From NCBI GenBank assembly GCA_021234155.1, contig JAJEKV010000001.1, forward strand, positions 38,362,826 to 38,426,825: 64,000 bases of DNA, written 5' to 3'. The DNA comes from Isoetes taiwanensis. Its lineage: Eukaryota; Streptophyta; Lycopodiopsida; Isoetales; Isoetaceae. A program made the translations under genes and the position numbers. Positions 1-13,259 of this stretch are shown in pieces. Below the pieces are notes generated by a model. That model was not told where the DNA came from. It worked only from the letters and a program-made list of their open reading frames with translations, and ran no database searches. How positions within the stretch are numbered: position 1 is the stretch's first letter; each line of letters begins with the position of its first letter.

Positions 1-2039
1 CCTGCGTACAAACATGGGAACAGGAGATCGAGAGAAGGGGGGTAGGGAGGGAAAGACGGGCGTACGTACACTGCTGTGAGAAGACGGCAATAAGGATGAA
101 TGGATCAAGATGCATATAAATAGGCCCGTCTCTCCCCAGAATGGCAATTTGATGGTGTCAAATCGTTGGCATTTCCCAGACTTGTCTATCATGTGCTCTT
201 AAGTCAAACTCACTTTAAAAAGAGTCATGAGAGTGTTGTGTTTCACAATGGTACAAATCTCCAATGCAATGAATTTCTATTGTGCTCCATCTATTTTAAA
301 TTTTTTTATCCACCACCAGAAAAGGTGGCACGCTACCTCTTCACTTTTCCACCTGCAACTACCATTAAGTTTCCAAAATGTTGTTTGGGTGTGGTGTTAT
401 CTAAGATTTCCTAAGGTTTTTGCATGTATTCGTAGCCTTATTTGTTATAAATCTGACGTCAGTAAATGGGTTTCGTGATTCCAGTGGTCGATTGGGTTAG
501 GTCGAAGGATTCTCATTTTTAGAAGTTCTGTTCTGGCGATGGCTTCGTGGGCGCGTGGAGGCGATGGAGCAGAGCAGGGGCAGTTTCGCATACAGCATGG
601 CATGGCGAATTTCTTCCGATGGGCGGCTCCTTGTTGATGGGAGAGTTTATTTGGCAGATGGGCGGCTGCTTGGCGATGGCAGAGGTCAGGGACCATAAGC
701 CTGTTTGGTGATGGCAGATGGGCGGAGTTAATCTGGCAGCGGCGTTAATCTGGCATATGGGGTTAATCTGGCAGGTGGGGTTAATCTGGCAGATGGCGCA
801 GAGGCAGAAGCACTGATGCAAAATCTGACAGGGCACACCCAAAAGCCCTCATTTTCTTTCTTCACAAGCATTCTTTCTTCAGAAGCATTCTCATTTTGGT
901 TTTTGCAGAGGTTTAGGTGCAATGAGTTCTGGAGTGTGGCTTTTGTGTTGCAGTGGGAGTTCCCGCCATAACCGAAATCTTGAAGCTGATGTGCTTGCTC
1001 TGATTAAGCCCTTTTTTTCTTAAGCCGTCTTTTTTCAGCTGCTTACAGAGTGTGTTTCTATTTGGCTTCAACAGGTCATGTCTTAAGCTTTTGTGGAACT
1101 GCCTTTTGGGCAGGGGGTTCAATTCCCCATGCTTCCTCTTCATGCATGTTATTAGCCTGTCATATTTCTGTTTTGATGGAGTAGTGATACTGAAGCGCCT
1201 CTTCATGCTTGTTACTGAGATGTGTTATTGAAATCGGTGTGCTTCATTATGTTCTTTGTTTCTTTCTTCTTGTGGGCAAAATGACAGTTGATGCATAGAA
1301 GCCTATTCTTCAGCAGCAATGGAGCTCCTGTAGCATGTGCAGCAGGTTGGTCTACAGTCGTCTGTATGCAGCAGACTCTGCTTCCCCTTCTTCTATTTCT
1401 GTTTCAGGTTGTTCCCTGCTTTGTGAAGAGAATGCAGTTTGGCCATGCATTCAGGAGGCCCTACTGTAAATGTCTTTACAAGTGTGAGACTTGTACAGAA
1501 TATTGCTTCATAGCAGCAATGGTGCTTTCACTGTCTCTTTGGAAAACAGCTTTATTTCTCTGTTACTTCTGTGTATGTACGCATTTGACTTGGATGGAAT
1601 ACTTTGTGATGCACCTTAGGGTGATGTGGAAATGGGGTTTTGACCCCATCTTGACTTGTGGTGGAGGGCTGTGGTTATTGGGTTTGGCATATCCTTGGGA
1701 ATATGCCTTGGTTGGATGGCTAGGATAGAGCGATTATAGGATAGATCGATTATAGGATAAGGGCATGGATATTGAAGTCTTTTTGAACATGACCATTGGA
1801 ATTATCATATGAAAATTTGACAGCAGGGGAAGCCAAATTGCATGATCGAAGTGTTGCCTTGCTGAAAGTCTGCCGAATTACCTAGTTGTGTAGCCGTGGC
1901 CTAGTGACCTTGTGAACAGTGTTTATAATTCACGTATATTAATAAATTGGTTGGTGTTGTATATGAACTAGACGACCTTTAAAGATGATTGAAGTAGAAG
2001 CCAATAGCATATATTCAATTCTATAATTGCAATAACAAT
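1..2039. other. Gene-free leader upstream of copia C, possible LTR remnant
   Basis: No convincing gene. The only sizeable open frame (1288-1728, plus, 146 codons) is rich in Cys, Leu and Phe and resembles no family I know. The stretch ends exactly at a copia primer-binding site (2040), so its 3' part is probably the 5' LTR of copia C. I could not place the LTR start because no second copy of this LTR is in the window. A short duplication (gattataggatagatcgatt, near 1730-1760) lies inside. Confidence 0.4.
726..799 (+). repeat. Four tandem units of about 18 bp
   Basis: The core GTTAATCTGGCA recurs four times at about 18-bp spacing, separated by short G-rich spacers. Function unknown. It could be a minisatellite or part of an LTR. 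Confidence 0.75.
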
Positions 2040-2052
2040 TGGTAGCAGAGCT
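2040..2052 (+). other. Primer-binding site of copia C
   Basis: TTGGTAGCAGAGC resembles the usual plant site TGGTATCAGAGC, complementary to the 3' end of initiator tRNA-Met, with one mismatch. The gag start codon follows 5 bp later, as expected for a copia internal region. Confidence 0.7.
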
Positions 2053-2056
2053 CCAA

Positions 2057-2808
<752 letters not shown>

Positions 2809-2839
2809 TTATTATTCCGTCTTTTTGAGACCATCAGGT

Positions 2840-5800
2840 CTATGAGACGTTTAGAAAAACATTTTCAAAATCAAAAACATCTTCTTGTGATGAAACCTCA
2901 CAATCGAGAGGCTCATCATCAAGCTCACTCTCCTCTGCCTCCTCAAGAATATCTCTCGACATTTTTACAGCCGTCTCCCTCAATTGTAACATATCAATTA
3001 AGAAGCTGGCAACCCGAGTGGCAGGTAAACTGAAAAAGGAAATAAGATTTGTAACCCCAATCTCGAACCTGTCCCTTAGTGATTGGTATGCCGGGCACTT
3101 TAGAATCGCATGTTCTTCGTCCTCAACCTCGTTTGCCCCACATGCTCTGCAGAGTCTATGTTCCCGTGCTATTCCTGTCCATCTCCCCACTTCCACGTTT
3201 AGATGATGTCCGCTCAGCCTCATTCTACAAATAACATGCCTTTTCTTGATAGAGATATTGTCATTGAGATAACTCATCTCCCGCAAAGTAGGGTTCATCT
3301 TCTCTCTGTAGTGCAACATCTTTGTTCCAGGTCTAGACCAGATCCGGTTGGTTATTGTCTCTGTAACCCATTCCCTAATTCGATCCTTATTCTGTGCAAG
3401 ACCCTCGATGGGGAGCCCCCATCTCTTTAGCCACACAACACCATCTGCATACCAACCTCGATCAAAAGATCCTTTAATAGCTAGACGGGGAAGACTATCT
3501 TCCTTCAAACCCCCTACTTTGCACAAGTAAGTTAAAAACTGACATATAGCCTCACCCTCCAGTGGCAGCATACCACATTCAACCAGCATCATCTCATAAG
3601 GGGTCTGCATTTTCACCCCAAGCTCGGCCCGTAGAAATTTCTTTTGCACCTTTTCAATTTTCTGCCATAACTCTAATGATAAGCCTGGCCCCCATACCTC
3701 ACAGCCGTAAAGCACAACTGCCTGCACCAGTGTCTTATATAACATTCTCTTCAAGCTAAACTTCCAAATATCCTCCTTAACACATTTTTCTGCAGATCGC
3801 AAAAAGGCTTTAAGCCCACCATTTACTCTGCTCCCTTTGCTTGATTCCATCTAAAATTCTTATCTATGATAATCCCCAAATATTTGTAAGATGTAGAGAT
3901 GTCCACTGGGTCGTCCTTATAAAAGAATTCATAATTCTTATCCAACGTGGTTCCAAAAATTACCACACTCGTTTTGCTCAAGTTTACCCGCAAGCCCCTA
4001 GCATCACAAAAAGAAGCTAGGGCATCCAAGTGCTTCTGCATTCCTGCCTTGCTTCTAGAAATCAATACAATATCGTCTGCATACAAAAGCAGACGAATAA
4101 CATATCCGGCTAGAGGAGTTCCCTCCCCTCCATAATTATGTATCCACCCTTCTAACTCATCAATAAATATGCCAAAGAGGGTTGGCGACATAGGGCACCC
4201 CTGCTTAACCCCAATATTACTGACTACCACCTCGTCACATTCCTCGACAAAAGGAGTGGATAATTTAATCAACACTTTTTCATATAATACTCTTACAGCA
4301 TCCCTGTATTCCCTCGGCACACTGATGCGCTCCATGCTATTCCAAAGGTTCTCCCTACATACCGTATCAAAGGCCTTAGTACAATCTACGAATGCAGCAA
4401 ACAAGGGTTTTCGTGTCCCTTTGACAGCATCTATCACAGCCCGGAAGGTGACAAGGTGATCCACCGTGGATTTCAGAGGCCTAAAACCTGCCTGTCCCTT
4501 AGCTCTAACATCATGCTTCTCTGCCCACATACTAATTTTATGTTCAACAATTGTAGCATACAACTTGGCAAACAGGTTGCTGACCATAATCATTCTGTAG
4601 TTGTTTGGATCATTTCTATCTCCCGCCTTATATATGGGAACCACTCGATTAACCTGCCATGTTGACGGAAAGCCTTCTTTGACCGCTGCATTAAACATTA
4701 GTGTTATCCCCTCTACCACCTTAGATCCTGCCCATTTCAGAAGCTCTGCAACTAAGCCTGTGGAATCTGCTGCTTTTCTATTAGCCAACTTGGAAAGCCC
4801 CCATTGGACATCCTCACCTGAAAAAACCAAATCACTTTGCGTGCCCTGCAAACCATCTTGTATACCTTCCACATGATAGAGTCTCTTAACCTGCTCTAAC
4901 AAGACATTTGCATTCATATTGGTTTTTTCATGTTTACCTTGCTTGAGCTTTTTCCAGAACTTGTAGGGATCAATCAGCAACTCTGCGACCAGCTCCTCCT
5001 GTTTGCGTTGCAAAAAAGCCCTCTTCTTTGTTTTCACAAGAGTTTTGAACTCTCTAATCAACTGCCCCCTACGAGCCCCAATGGCACTCTTATACTGCCT
5101 TCTTTTCTCCTTACACTCTGTGTCAAACCAGCCATTACATGGTAGGCCCTTCTGCCTACGACCCGAGAAAAAACACGTCTGTGCAATGCTCGTGACCATA
5201 GAGATCAAGAGATTGCTTATTTCGCCTGCGCTTTCCGGCCATACTACATGCTCATAGCGTTCCTCAAACAGGCTTAGATATGAATCTTTTTTCCTCTCAA
5301 CCACATAGATGCGTCTAGAACTTCTAGAATCTGTTTGTTCCTCTACCCATTGCACACTAGTAATTTTGATAGAGACAATGACTGGTGCATGATCCGATTC
5401 GCTTCTCTCATCCAAAATTTGCAAAGAGGTAACATTATCCACAAAATGTGCTGCTGCAATAAAATAGTCCACCACACTTTTGCCTCTACATGTACACTTG
5501 GAGGTTTCTGGAAAATTTCTAGTACCGTTATACAATACCAAATTCAGGCCACTGCACATGTTTAACAGAGCGGTACCCATGGGTGTAGGCCACGGATCCA
5601 TATCCATTGACACACGATTCCATCCAATATCACGCATTTCCTGCTCGTCTAATTGCTCCATCCACATTGGGTCCCCGGATGCACTTGCTATTCTTTGTTT
5701 TCTCATTTGTTCTACCATTAAAGTCTCCCATAAGCACCACTTCCCCATGGACAAAAACCAGTTATGTCTTGCTCAAGTGTCTGAAAAGGATCCTCCATGT

Positions 5801-6155
5801 CCGGGTTGTACATACTATAAGTTTGTTGTTTTAAAGGCGGGAAATAGCACCCTGCAATGAACACCTTACGATCCTTTCCCCCCAGCTCCACCCATATATA
5901 TTGTTTTGAGTCTTTAACTATGCTTACCGTATGTTTTAGTTCCCTTCGAATATAACAGGCAACCCCTCCATATCCTCTTCTCCTCCACCCCTTCTTATTC
6001 CATACTGAGTGTAACAAACAGAAACCTGGAATGTCTGGCAAACCAAATTCCTCATGTTCCCATGTCTCTAGAAAAAAGACCAAGTCTACTGATGCTAGAA
6101 CATCATCCATTGAGTGCACCTTTTCCGCGCTCAACTGGCTTATGTTCCATGCCAT
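2840..6155 (-). pseudogene. LINE alpha ORF2: endonuclease, reverse transcriptase, CCHC
   Basis: Reading leftwards there are three blocks. First, an APE-type endonuclease begins MAWNISQLSAEKV at 6155; the conserved GDFNGRT is at 5711-5728. Second, an RT domain lies within a 643-codon open frame (5754-3823), with AGFRPLKSTVDHL, DCTKAFDTV, GVKQGCPMSPTLFG and LLLYADDIVL; the YADD catalytic box is at 4072-4083. Third, the C-terminal region (3850-2840) has CEVWGPGL and a zinc-finger-like CRACGANEVEDEEH...C. The enzyme would nick target DNA and prime reverse transcription on it. At least two frameshifts break it, around 5715-5755 (at GDFN) and 3830-3850. The two longest frames are otherwise stop-free over 643 and 336 codons, suggesting fairly recent inactivation. 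Confidence 0.9.
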
Positions 6156-6384
6156 AATCCTAATGGCCTCTATTCCCTATGCTGCAATTTGCACCTTCCC
6201 ATTCCTCCAGAAAGCCTTCTGATTATTCTGCCTTGCTACCTTGTATTTCTGAATTTCTACTTTATGCGGTCAATGGAAGGGAGGGAATTTCTACTTTATG
6301 GGAGGAAGGGAGGGAGGTAACGGGAGAGAGAGAGAGAGTTCTGAAACCTACATGGCAAGAAAGACTCACTTGAAAGAACCAATT

Positions 6385-6387
<3 letters not shown>

Positions 6388-6422
<35 letters not shown>
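6388..6422. repeat. (AG)17 tract, right flank of LINE alpha
   Basis: Thirty-five bp of AG directly followed by gag codons (AKEMVKTELEQRS). This is the other half of the microsatellite target. Confidence 0.9.
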
Positions 6423-6423
<1 letters not shown>

Positions 6424-7010
6424 AAAGGAAATGGTCAAAACTGAATTAGAACAGAGAAGTATTGCATTAGAAGAAGAAGGTCAGTCCCCAGAAATATTGT
6501 ATGCTTCGAAGGGAAAGACTAGAGGGGGAAGTACTGCAAGGGGAGCAGGAGACTCCAGGAGCATTAGACCTTGCTTCCATTGCAACATGACAAGGTCTGA
6601 CATAAGCTAAGCTTCAGCGTAAATCTATTGAACATGACATGTTGCTAATTTCACAAATTTCTATGGTCATTTGAAAATAAACTACCCTAAGCTTGATGAA
6701 CATAGAAATTATTTCAATTGTGGTGGTAGAGGCCATGTGGCTTCGAACTGCTCGAGTCCAAAATAGTCAACTAGAAGTGGAGGTAGAGGTGAGACTTCTC
6801 AAGGGGCAGGGATAGAAGGTTCTCAGCTGTGAACATTGCTGAAGAAGTTGATCAAGAAGAAGTAGATGTATATGAGAATGAAGAGGTAAGGTTGTCTCAG
6901 ACATTAGCAGTTTCTAATGGTGATTACATGTCTAATGATAATGATTTCGTGGTTCTAGATAGCAGAGCTGAGAAATCAGTGACAAAGTTTCAAGATATGT
7001 TGAAAAGTGC
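6423..7010 (+). pseudogene. Ty1/copia gag C-terminus and protease start (copia C)
   Basis: Continues the gag interrupted at 2676. It shows KTELEQRS, SPEILYASKGKT, a broken first zinc knuckle (PCFHC) and a second one split over frames (FNCGGRGHVASNC). Next comes the acidic linker (VNIAEEVDQEE) and the aspartic protease site VVLDSRAEKS. The homologous copia B copy has YILDSGAERS, so the catalytic DSG is DSR here. Several frameshifts and stops. Family known from the paired copy at 61.8-62.9 kb. Confidence 0.75.
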
Positions 7011-7315
7011 TTTGAAGAAGGAAGGCAGGTCATGTTCAAGTAGGCAAAGGGGAGTTGCAAAAATGCCGCAAATACATGACCTTGTTAGATGGCTTATAGC
7101 ATTGGTGCTTATTGATGGTATTCCTGTGTTCAGGCTAGTAGTAGCAGTCAAGGAAAAGGATATGGATATCGAACCATATAGTCTGAACCAGGAAGTGAGC
7201 ATAGCGCCGAAAAGACCATACAAGATGGTCAATCAGAGACCTAGACCACGTCCGGAACTCAGTAAATATGATAGGAAAATCGTTGTTGATGCCATGCAGT
7301 ATAGGGATTGCTAAA
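7011..7315 (+). pseudogene. Open frame fused behind the copia protease stub, unassigned
   Basis: The reading frame from the protease stub stays open to 7314 but stops resembling copia after about 7010. The stretch is Lys/Arg/Pro rich (SIAPKRPYK, QRPRPRPELS). I do not recognise a domain. It may be another degraded retroelement joined here. Confidence 0.3.
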
Positions 7316-8424
7316 GTAAGAAGTGGAGGCCAAATCCCAATGACCCTCCACGGTATCAACATTTGAACAATAGACTACGGTTGGGTTGTAGAGACCAAGC
7401 CATTGTTAGTGATGATCCCTAATAGTGTGGGGATCCAGCTGCAGGAATTATTGGCTAAAGAGGCAATTGAAGGCGATGAGAACACTTGAACAAGTTATCC
7501 AGGTTCGATAAATCAAATGCTATTCATTATGCTTATACATCCTTACATCTTTAATAGGTGCTTATACATCCTTACATGTTTAATAGGTGCACACATTATT
7601 GATGGCATATAGTCAATGATTCACTCATCTGCTAAGGTGATCCCATTCAGCTCATAGGTATGGCACTCAGGAAGTCAAACAAGGTGGATCACAACGTGAT
7701 GAAGCCTGAGGCAATCATACTCACGACCGTTAGCTTTGGATTGTAGGTAGGGATCAAGGAAGACACCTCTTAGCGCGCATCCAACAATATCATTGTAGCT
7801 CATAGAGCAAGTAATGGAATCGATGTGCTTTAGACGTCTAGGCAAATAAGCCATGCCAGGTGAATGACTTCTACCACCGAATGGAGCTACTTTTATAGTC
7901 GTAAAATAATTGATGTGAATTATTGGTGTAGATTGTAGCACCATTATTGGGCATGTAGTATCATGTACATGTACATGTATCATGCATAATTTGTATGGGT
8001 TTACTTGCATATATTTTGGCCAAAATAAATTATGTATGTATACACCAGGGTCCTTGAACTTAAGAAGTAGGTGAAAGTATTTGTGCTTGAGCAAATTAGC
8101 TATGCTTAAAATTCTCAATTGTGTTATTCTCTCCAATTAATTAAATCTTGCTTACCCCTTGAAGTTGCATTGGTAGAGTCCACAACTGACCACTGCACTC
8201 TTTTGGCTTCCACCAAGACGGGTACTTCATCCAAGGTCTAATTTTTTTACCTTACCATTTTTTCACCCTTGGAAGAAGTGGCAACTGTTTCTTCCCACCC
8301 ACCAACTGATTCACCTAAAGAATGCAATATGAGGGCAAAATCAGATAAAAAACTGTGAAAGCTTAGAATTCATCTTGAAATTCACAATTCAAAAAAATTT
8401 TGTGGGACTGTAGCTAGATGTAGC
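7316..8424. other. Intergenic DNA, no supported gene
   Basis: AT-rich. A 153-codon minus-strand frame (8136-7675) has no recognisable family and lies in otherwise non-coding-looking DNA, so I do not call it. A self-complementary run (tgtacatgtaca) lies near 7970. Confidence 0.5.
7531..7588 (+). repeat. 29-bp tandem duplication
   Basis: The unit beginning GCTTATACATCCTTACAT occurs twice head to tail and differs by one base (C/G). Confidence 0.9.
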
Positions 8425-9014
8425 TATTATGAATATGGTAGCTTGGGGGAGTGGTCTTGGACATTAGTCTTGGTGGACTAGCATGGGTGTGTATTAGCAA
8501 ATTATTGGCAAGGCAAGGCAAGGAAGTTAATTGGCAAAACATCTTATATTAGTTGTGGTTAAATAATATCTTAACTTATAAGATATTATTTAATGGTTAA
8601 ACCTTGTAAGTCTTAATTTAAAACTTTGAGACAAAACCAAACAAAAGGTATCAACGACCTTTTTCTAAAGGGATGGCCTTATCTGGATCTGCATCAAAGT
8701 TAAGGGAATTGCATCGAATCTGTAGGGCGTCTTCACCAGCGGCTTTCCAATAGTTTTCGGCAGTACTTCAACTTCTTTCTGCCGGATTAGCCAATGGTCT
8801 ACCTCTGCTTCATTGTCCAAATTGATTACCTCTTTATGTGGAATCAAGATTCTTGCTAGAGAATTTGTCATTGCCTAAAGTCTTGCCATAACCTGCCAGC
8901 TGTTAATATTGAATGACCTAGTTGGGTAGTGAACTCCCATAATTTAGTTCAATTATCTGTTCTCTCTCTAGTTTTGGTGAATATCAATCTGAGTTATTGG
9001 TGTAACTCATATCA
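8425..9014 (+). repeat. 5' LTR of the gag-only element
   Basis: Starts TATTATGAATATGGTAGC and ends ACTCATATCA. It shares long identical blocks with 13260-13791, such as GGTCTTGGACATTAGTCTTG and GGAATCAAGATTCTTGCTAG. An internal inverted repeat (taatatctt / aagatatta) lies near 8566-8590. Confidence 0.88.
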
Positions 9015-9015
9015 A

Positions 9016-9028
9016 TTGATATCAGAGT
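9016..9028 (+). other. Degenerate primer-binding site
   Basis: TTGATATCAGAGT immediately follows the LTR and resembles TGGTATCAGAGC, the tRNA-Met type site. Confidence 0.65.
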
Positions 9029-9059
9029 CTCCTGTTAATTCTGCACCAGTACGGCATCC

Positions 9060-10055
9060 ATGGCATCCAATTTAGGATCAAAAGATGCAGAGATTTACTA
9101 AAAAGCAATTACTTTGGCTTATACAACAGCAAATCAGATGGGAATTCCTATGCTTAAATCTCAAGATGAGGTTATTAAAAAATTAGAGCATCTGTCAATT
9201 GCATTGGGTTACATAAGTGAGGAATTGCTGCAGAATATGAGAACTCCTACAGCTCCTAATAATCCTGCTCCAAATCTGGAAATTGTACAAACTGCCATAT
9301 CACCTCCTTTACCTTCTGATCCCACTCCCACAAATCTGCCTCTTCCTAGCAAAGAAGAAATTCTTCCCATTAGAAAGAATAAGTGCAAATGGTTGGAAAA
9401 GCCCGATATGCCTTCCTTCCGTGGTTATTCTACTAAGCTCACATAGGTCATTGGATTTATGAGCACTTATGAGTCGTTCTTACAACGAGTTGAAGCAACG
9501 GAGGAAGAGAAATTAGGCGCCATGGACATATATTTGAAAGGCACTACACAGCTGTAAGAAAGCGACTGAAACTAATAATTAGTAATTGGGAAGATTTCAG
9601 GAAGAACATTTTGAAGCACAATACCTACCTCTAGATTATTACTAAGTAATGCAAGGAGAATGGGATCATATTTAGCAAATAGAGAAGGAGACTGTGAATG
9701 ATTTCACTATGAAATTCAGTCACTTGGTTGCGCAGATGAATAATATGGATGTTCAAGATGTGATGAGGAAATACATCAATGAACTACGCATGGATATGTT
9801 CGGTGAAATTAGTTACTCAAGACCCAAGGAGTTAATAGATGCCATAGTATGCATTTGCTGCTGAGTTAAAGATTAATCCGAAGGAAAAAAGAAGTTATGC
9901 ATGGCAAGCATACACCACCACCACCACCATACAAAGCTGAGAAATTAAAAGTGGAAAAGAAAGCACATATGGAAGAAGAGAAGAGCAAACTGAAGATTAG
10001 TTACCACTTGTTGGTAAATCGCAGCTATTAGAATTTAGATACTTTATACGTTTGA
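9060..10055 (+). pseudogene. gag-like gene of the non-autonomous element
   Basis: The ATG at 9060 reads MASNLGSKDAEIY then hits a stop. The frame reopens from 9114 for 110 codons with a Pro-rich stretch (NNPAPNLEIV, PSDPTPTNLP) and KWLEKPDMPSFRG. Behind further stops, 9690-9870 has the retrotransposon gag pattern (ETVNDFTMKFSHLVAQM, then RKYINELRMDMFGEI). This would be the capsid protein. No protease, RT or integrase follows; a LINE interrupts at about 10060. The copy is dead. Ty3 versus copia origin is not resolved. Confidence 0.65.
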
Positions 10056-10059
10056 TTGT

Positions 10060-12850
10060 AATGTTTCCTTGATATGCATGTCGTCAAGCACTTCCAGGTG
10101 GGAACAACTAATAGGGATGAAGAGATCGACTCAGACCACTTACCACTTTACTTGAAGTTGGCTTGGCAGGTTGTGCGAACCCCCTGTGCCACAGCTCCTC
10201 ACATGCCTCAGCTGCGATTGGATTATGAACATGCGGGGGCTTATGCCCAGATGCTTATAGATGACCTGGCAGAAATTTTGCAATATCCTACACTAGAGCA
10301 ACAGACAGCCCGGCTGACTGATGTGCTTAGGACTGCGGCAGAGAGATGTTTTGGGATAAGCCGCCCGCGACGGACCTCCAGGAACACAACCTTCCCACGT
10401 AATCAATGGTTTGATCAGAGTGCAAAGGAACACAAACGCTGGCTCGCCAAGTCACGGAACCACGCTTTACGCCCACATGCGGTCGGGGCGGTACAGCGTC
10501 TTCCTTAAAGCTAAGAAAGCCGGTACATTGCAACACATCAAAGGGAAATGTTTTATCTCACGGGCGTCACCCGGGACCTTACGGCGAAGGGTTCTTAGAA
10601 AGCGATACAGCCCACGGGGAACATCACTCCGGCGATTGGAGGCAATACTTGCAACAGCTATCGACCCTCGGGGTGCACATGCGGCATTACCCGCAAGAAG
10701 GCCGGTGCTGGAAATCCGCAGATTGAGGGCGTGGAACAAGGCTTACGGCGTCTTGCCAATGGGAAAGCCCAGGACCGGATGGCATGCGGTGAGAATTGCT
10801 TAAGTGGGCGGGGGCGTCCATAATACCGGTCTTGACCGCCTTGTTCAACAAGGCATTCTGAGAAGGCTTCCGATCGGTGGACCAATAGCGAGTTGTTCCC
10901 ATCTATAAAGGCGGTGACCCGCCTTTGCCCGGTAATTACCGAACAATCATGGTCGGTTCGGTGTTTGCAAAATTGCGTCTTTGGGATTCTCGGCGGCGGT
11001 TGGCCGGACGGGCGGGGAGGCGAGAATCTGGGCCCTCACCCAGGCGGGATTCGGACCCGACACTCAACCATTGACCACATCTTCACATTGCGAGCTCACG
11101 GTTGAAGACAAAGCAGAACCCGTCGGGATCTATATTGTTGCCGTGGATTTTGCAAAGGCATTTGACACGTGCCTGAAGGGGGAAAACTATGGGCAAGATT
11201 GCGGCATTTGGGGGTTCGGTAGATTTGCAGAATGCGATTAATACGAGCTTTATGAAAGATGCTCGGGTCGGTTGCGGCCGACAAGCCAACCATTTGATAG
11301 TAGTATCGGGGTTCGCCGGGGATGCACTCTCTCCCCAACATTGTTTGGGCTTTACATTGATCAATTGGAGAGCTGGCTTTGGCGATAATGGGGCGGCGGG
11401 GCTCACCTTCTCTACCGGATCATCAAGCGGTTAATATATGCTGATGATGTGGACCTCTAGCTTACACACCAGCGGACATGCAACGACATCTCAATGCCCC
11501 GGACACATTTTGTCAAGCCGAATGATATCTTGGCGTCAACTTGGCCAAGACTAAGGTGGTTTTCATATCATCTTCCACGGCGGTAGGATCCCCTCCTTCC
11601 GATTATCAGAGGGGAGAATGTGGAAGTAGCATCCACATACAAATATTTGGGAGTGGAGTTTCCGTCTACTATGCTTTGGGACACATCCATACTGACTACG
11701 AAGATTCTGGCGGGCTGGAAAGCACTATATGCAATGCAAAACAATAGTCATAGAGCGGAGTTGTATGATTGGACCCATCGGTCACACCTGTTCAAAGTCT
11801 TAGTGGAGCCCTGTCCTTTTATATGGGGTTGAAGTATGGGGCCCGTGGTATCCCTCGCTACTTGGAATGACTTTGAGCAGGTGCTTGAAAGCCTTCTTGG
11901 TACGAGCACTAGGGGTGAAGTCCACGGTCCCATATCAAATTCTCTCATAGGGAAACAGGATTCTTGCCTCTTGAGGGCTGCCCTTGATCGCCACATTGTC
12001 TATTTTCCGAAGGTGGTCAACATGGACGATGCTCGTCTTCCAAAACTAGCTTATATCATGGCAATGGGGCCACAACGCCTCAAGGCTCTTTGGAGGGAAA
12101 AGAGAGCTCAATGGATGGCTAGATGGAATGTGCGAGGAGCACGAGGTGCATACATGTGCAAGCAGAGGCGGATCGCCATAGCTTGAGGCAATATCTTGAC
12201 GCTTGCTTCATCAGCAAAGCTTTGGGATGCCCGCCCTTGAGCAGTCAAAGTCAAAGACAAAGCACACTACGGCGCCACATAAATCCCACATTGGGCAGAG
12301 GCCCACAATGCTACTGCGCACCCACTTGCCCATGAAAAGACGAGACTCATTGCCTCCATTCGCCGAGGGGCACATCATCTTGAATTGAGGCAGGCAGATG
12401 GATTGGTGAGCCACGTCGGGGCCGTGCTCTGTCAATCTTTGCCAAATGGGAGTCATTGAGGATGAATCTCACACCCTTCAAAGTTGCCCAGCATATGATC
12501 AAATCCGGACGTGCTATTCTGAGTTGGTCAGGCCTGGCCAGCCGCTACATGTGACATTGAGCACGGCATCCGTACGGATGCTAGGATCATACCTTCAGGA
12601 GGTCATGGACATGCGAGATCAGCTATGTCCTCGGGCACGCACTTGACATGTACATACACATTTATTTCACGATGATGTATACTTATGCGGTTTAAAGACA
12701 TTCTTATTGCGCCACGGTTTTCCCTCGAAAACCCTTGGGTGAGGGTTTTTAACCGGACAAGTAATAAGTTTCTTTGCGCTCCTTCTGGGTCCCATAGGCC
12801 GATTGGTCTCAGTGGACGATAAAAAAACTATTCTATTCTATTCTATTCTT
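10060..12850 (+). mobile_element. LINE beta-1, 5'-truncated, GC-rich, (TATTC)n tail
   Basis: Starts in the C-terminal part of the endonuclease (EEIDSDHLPLYLKLAW) and runs through RT relics: GNYRTIMVGSVFAKL, TLFGLYIDQLE and LIYADDVDL near 11436. It continues with the thumb/connection region (TYKYLGVEFPSTMLWD, GWKALYAMQNNSHRAELY) and a C-terminal CCHC relic (GVIEDESHTLQSCPAY at 12446). Frameshifts and stops are frequent. The body is visibly GC- and CpG-rich against AT-rich flanks. The 3' UTR holds a hairpin (12716-12758), a second stem (12794-12811) and a (TATTC)n tail (12829-12850). No clear target duplication was found. Confidence 0.85.
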
Positions 12851-13244
12851 ATGAAGATTGTTTATGCCATTAATAAATACAATACTATGGTTGATGCCAT
12901 AATCGTTTGATTTTAATAGATGAATTTGACAATTTTAAATTGGTGTCTAAAAATTGCAAGCAGTAGTTGCTGCCTCAATGAAACCCGAATTTCTTTTAAA
13001 CTTAACCCAATCCTTGAATTGAGAATTAAATTAAATTAATTGATAATTACATTACAATACTGTAGGTTATTTTAAGCCTTTCAGTACCTTATCCTAAATC
13101 GTGATCGTCATGAATAGTTGGTGCTATTTGCAAGATCATAATCTTAAACTTGATCTTAGAAATGCATTGAGTTGGTGCTCAAATACACAAATTAAGTTGG
13201 TGCTTCATTCGTAGTTTATAGATACAACTGAGGTCAGTTGCCGC

Positions 13245-13259
13245 CAGAAAGGGGGAAAT
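13245..13259 (+). other. Polypurine tract of the gag-only element
   Basis: AGAAAGGGGGAAAT stands directly before the 3' LTR, the normal position for priming plus-strand DNA synthesis. Confidence 0.7.

Noticed and set aside
1288-1728. 146-codon Cys/Leu-rich plus-strand frame
   Set aside because: Composition suggests pyrimidine-rich non-coding DNA; no domain or conserved neighbour.
7675-8136. 153-codon minus-strand open frame
   Set aside because: No family, no neighbouring gene signals, located between retroelements; could be chance.
12821-12850. Telomere-like repeat
   Set aside because: The unit TATTC differs from plant telomere repeats and occurs just after LINE 3' UTRs.
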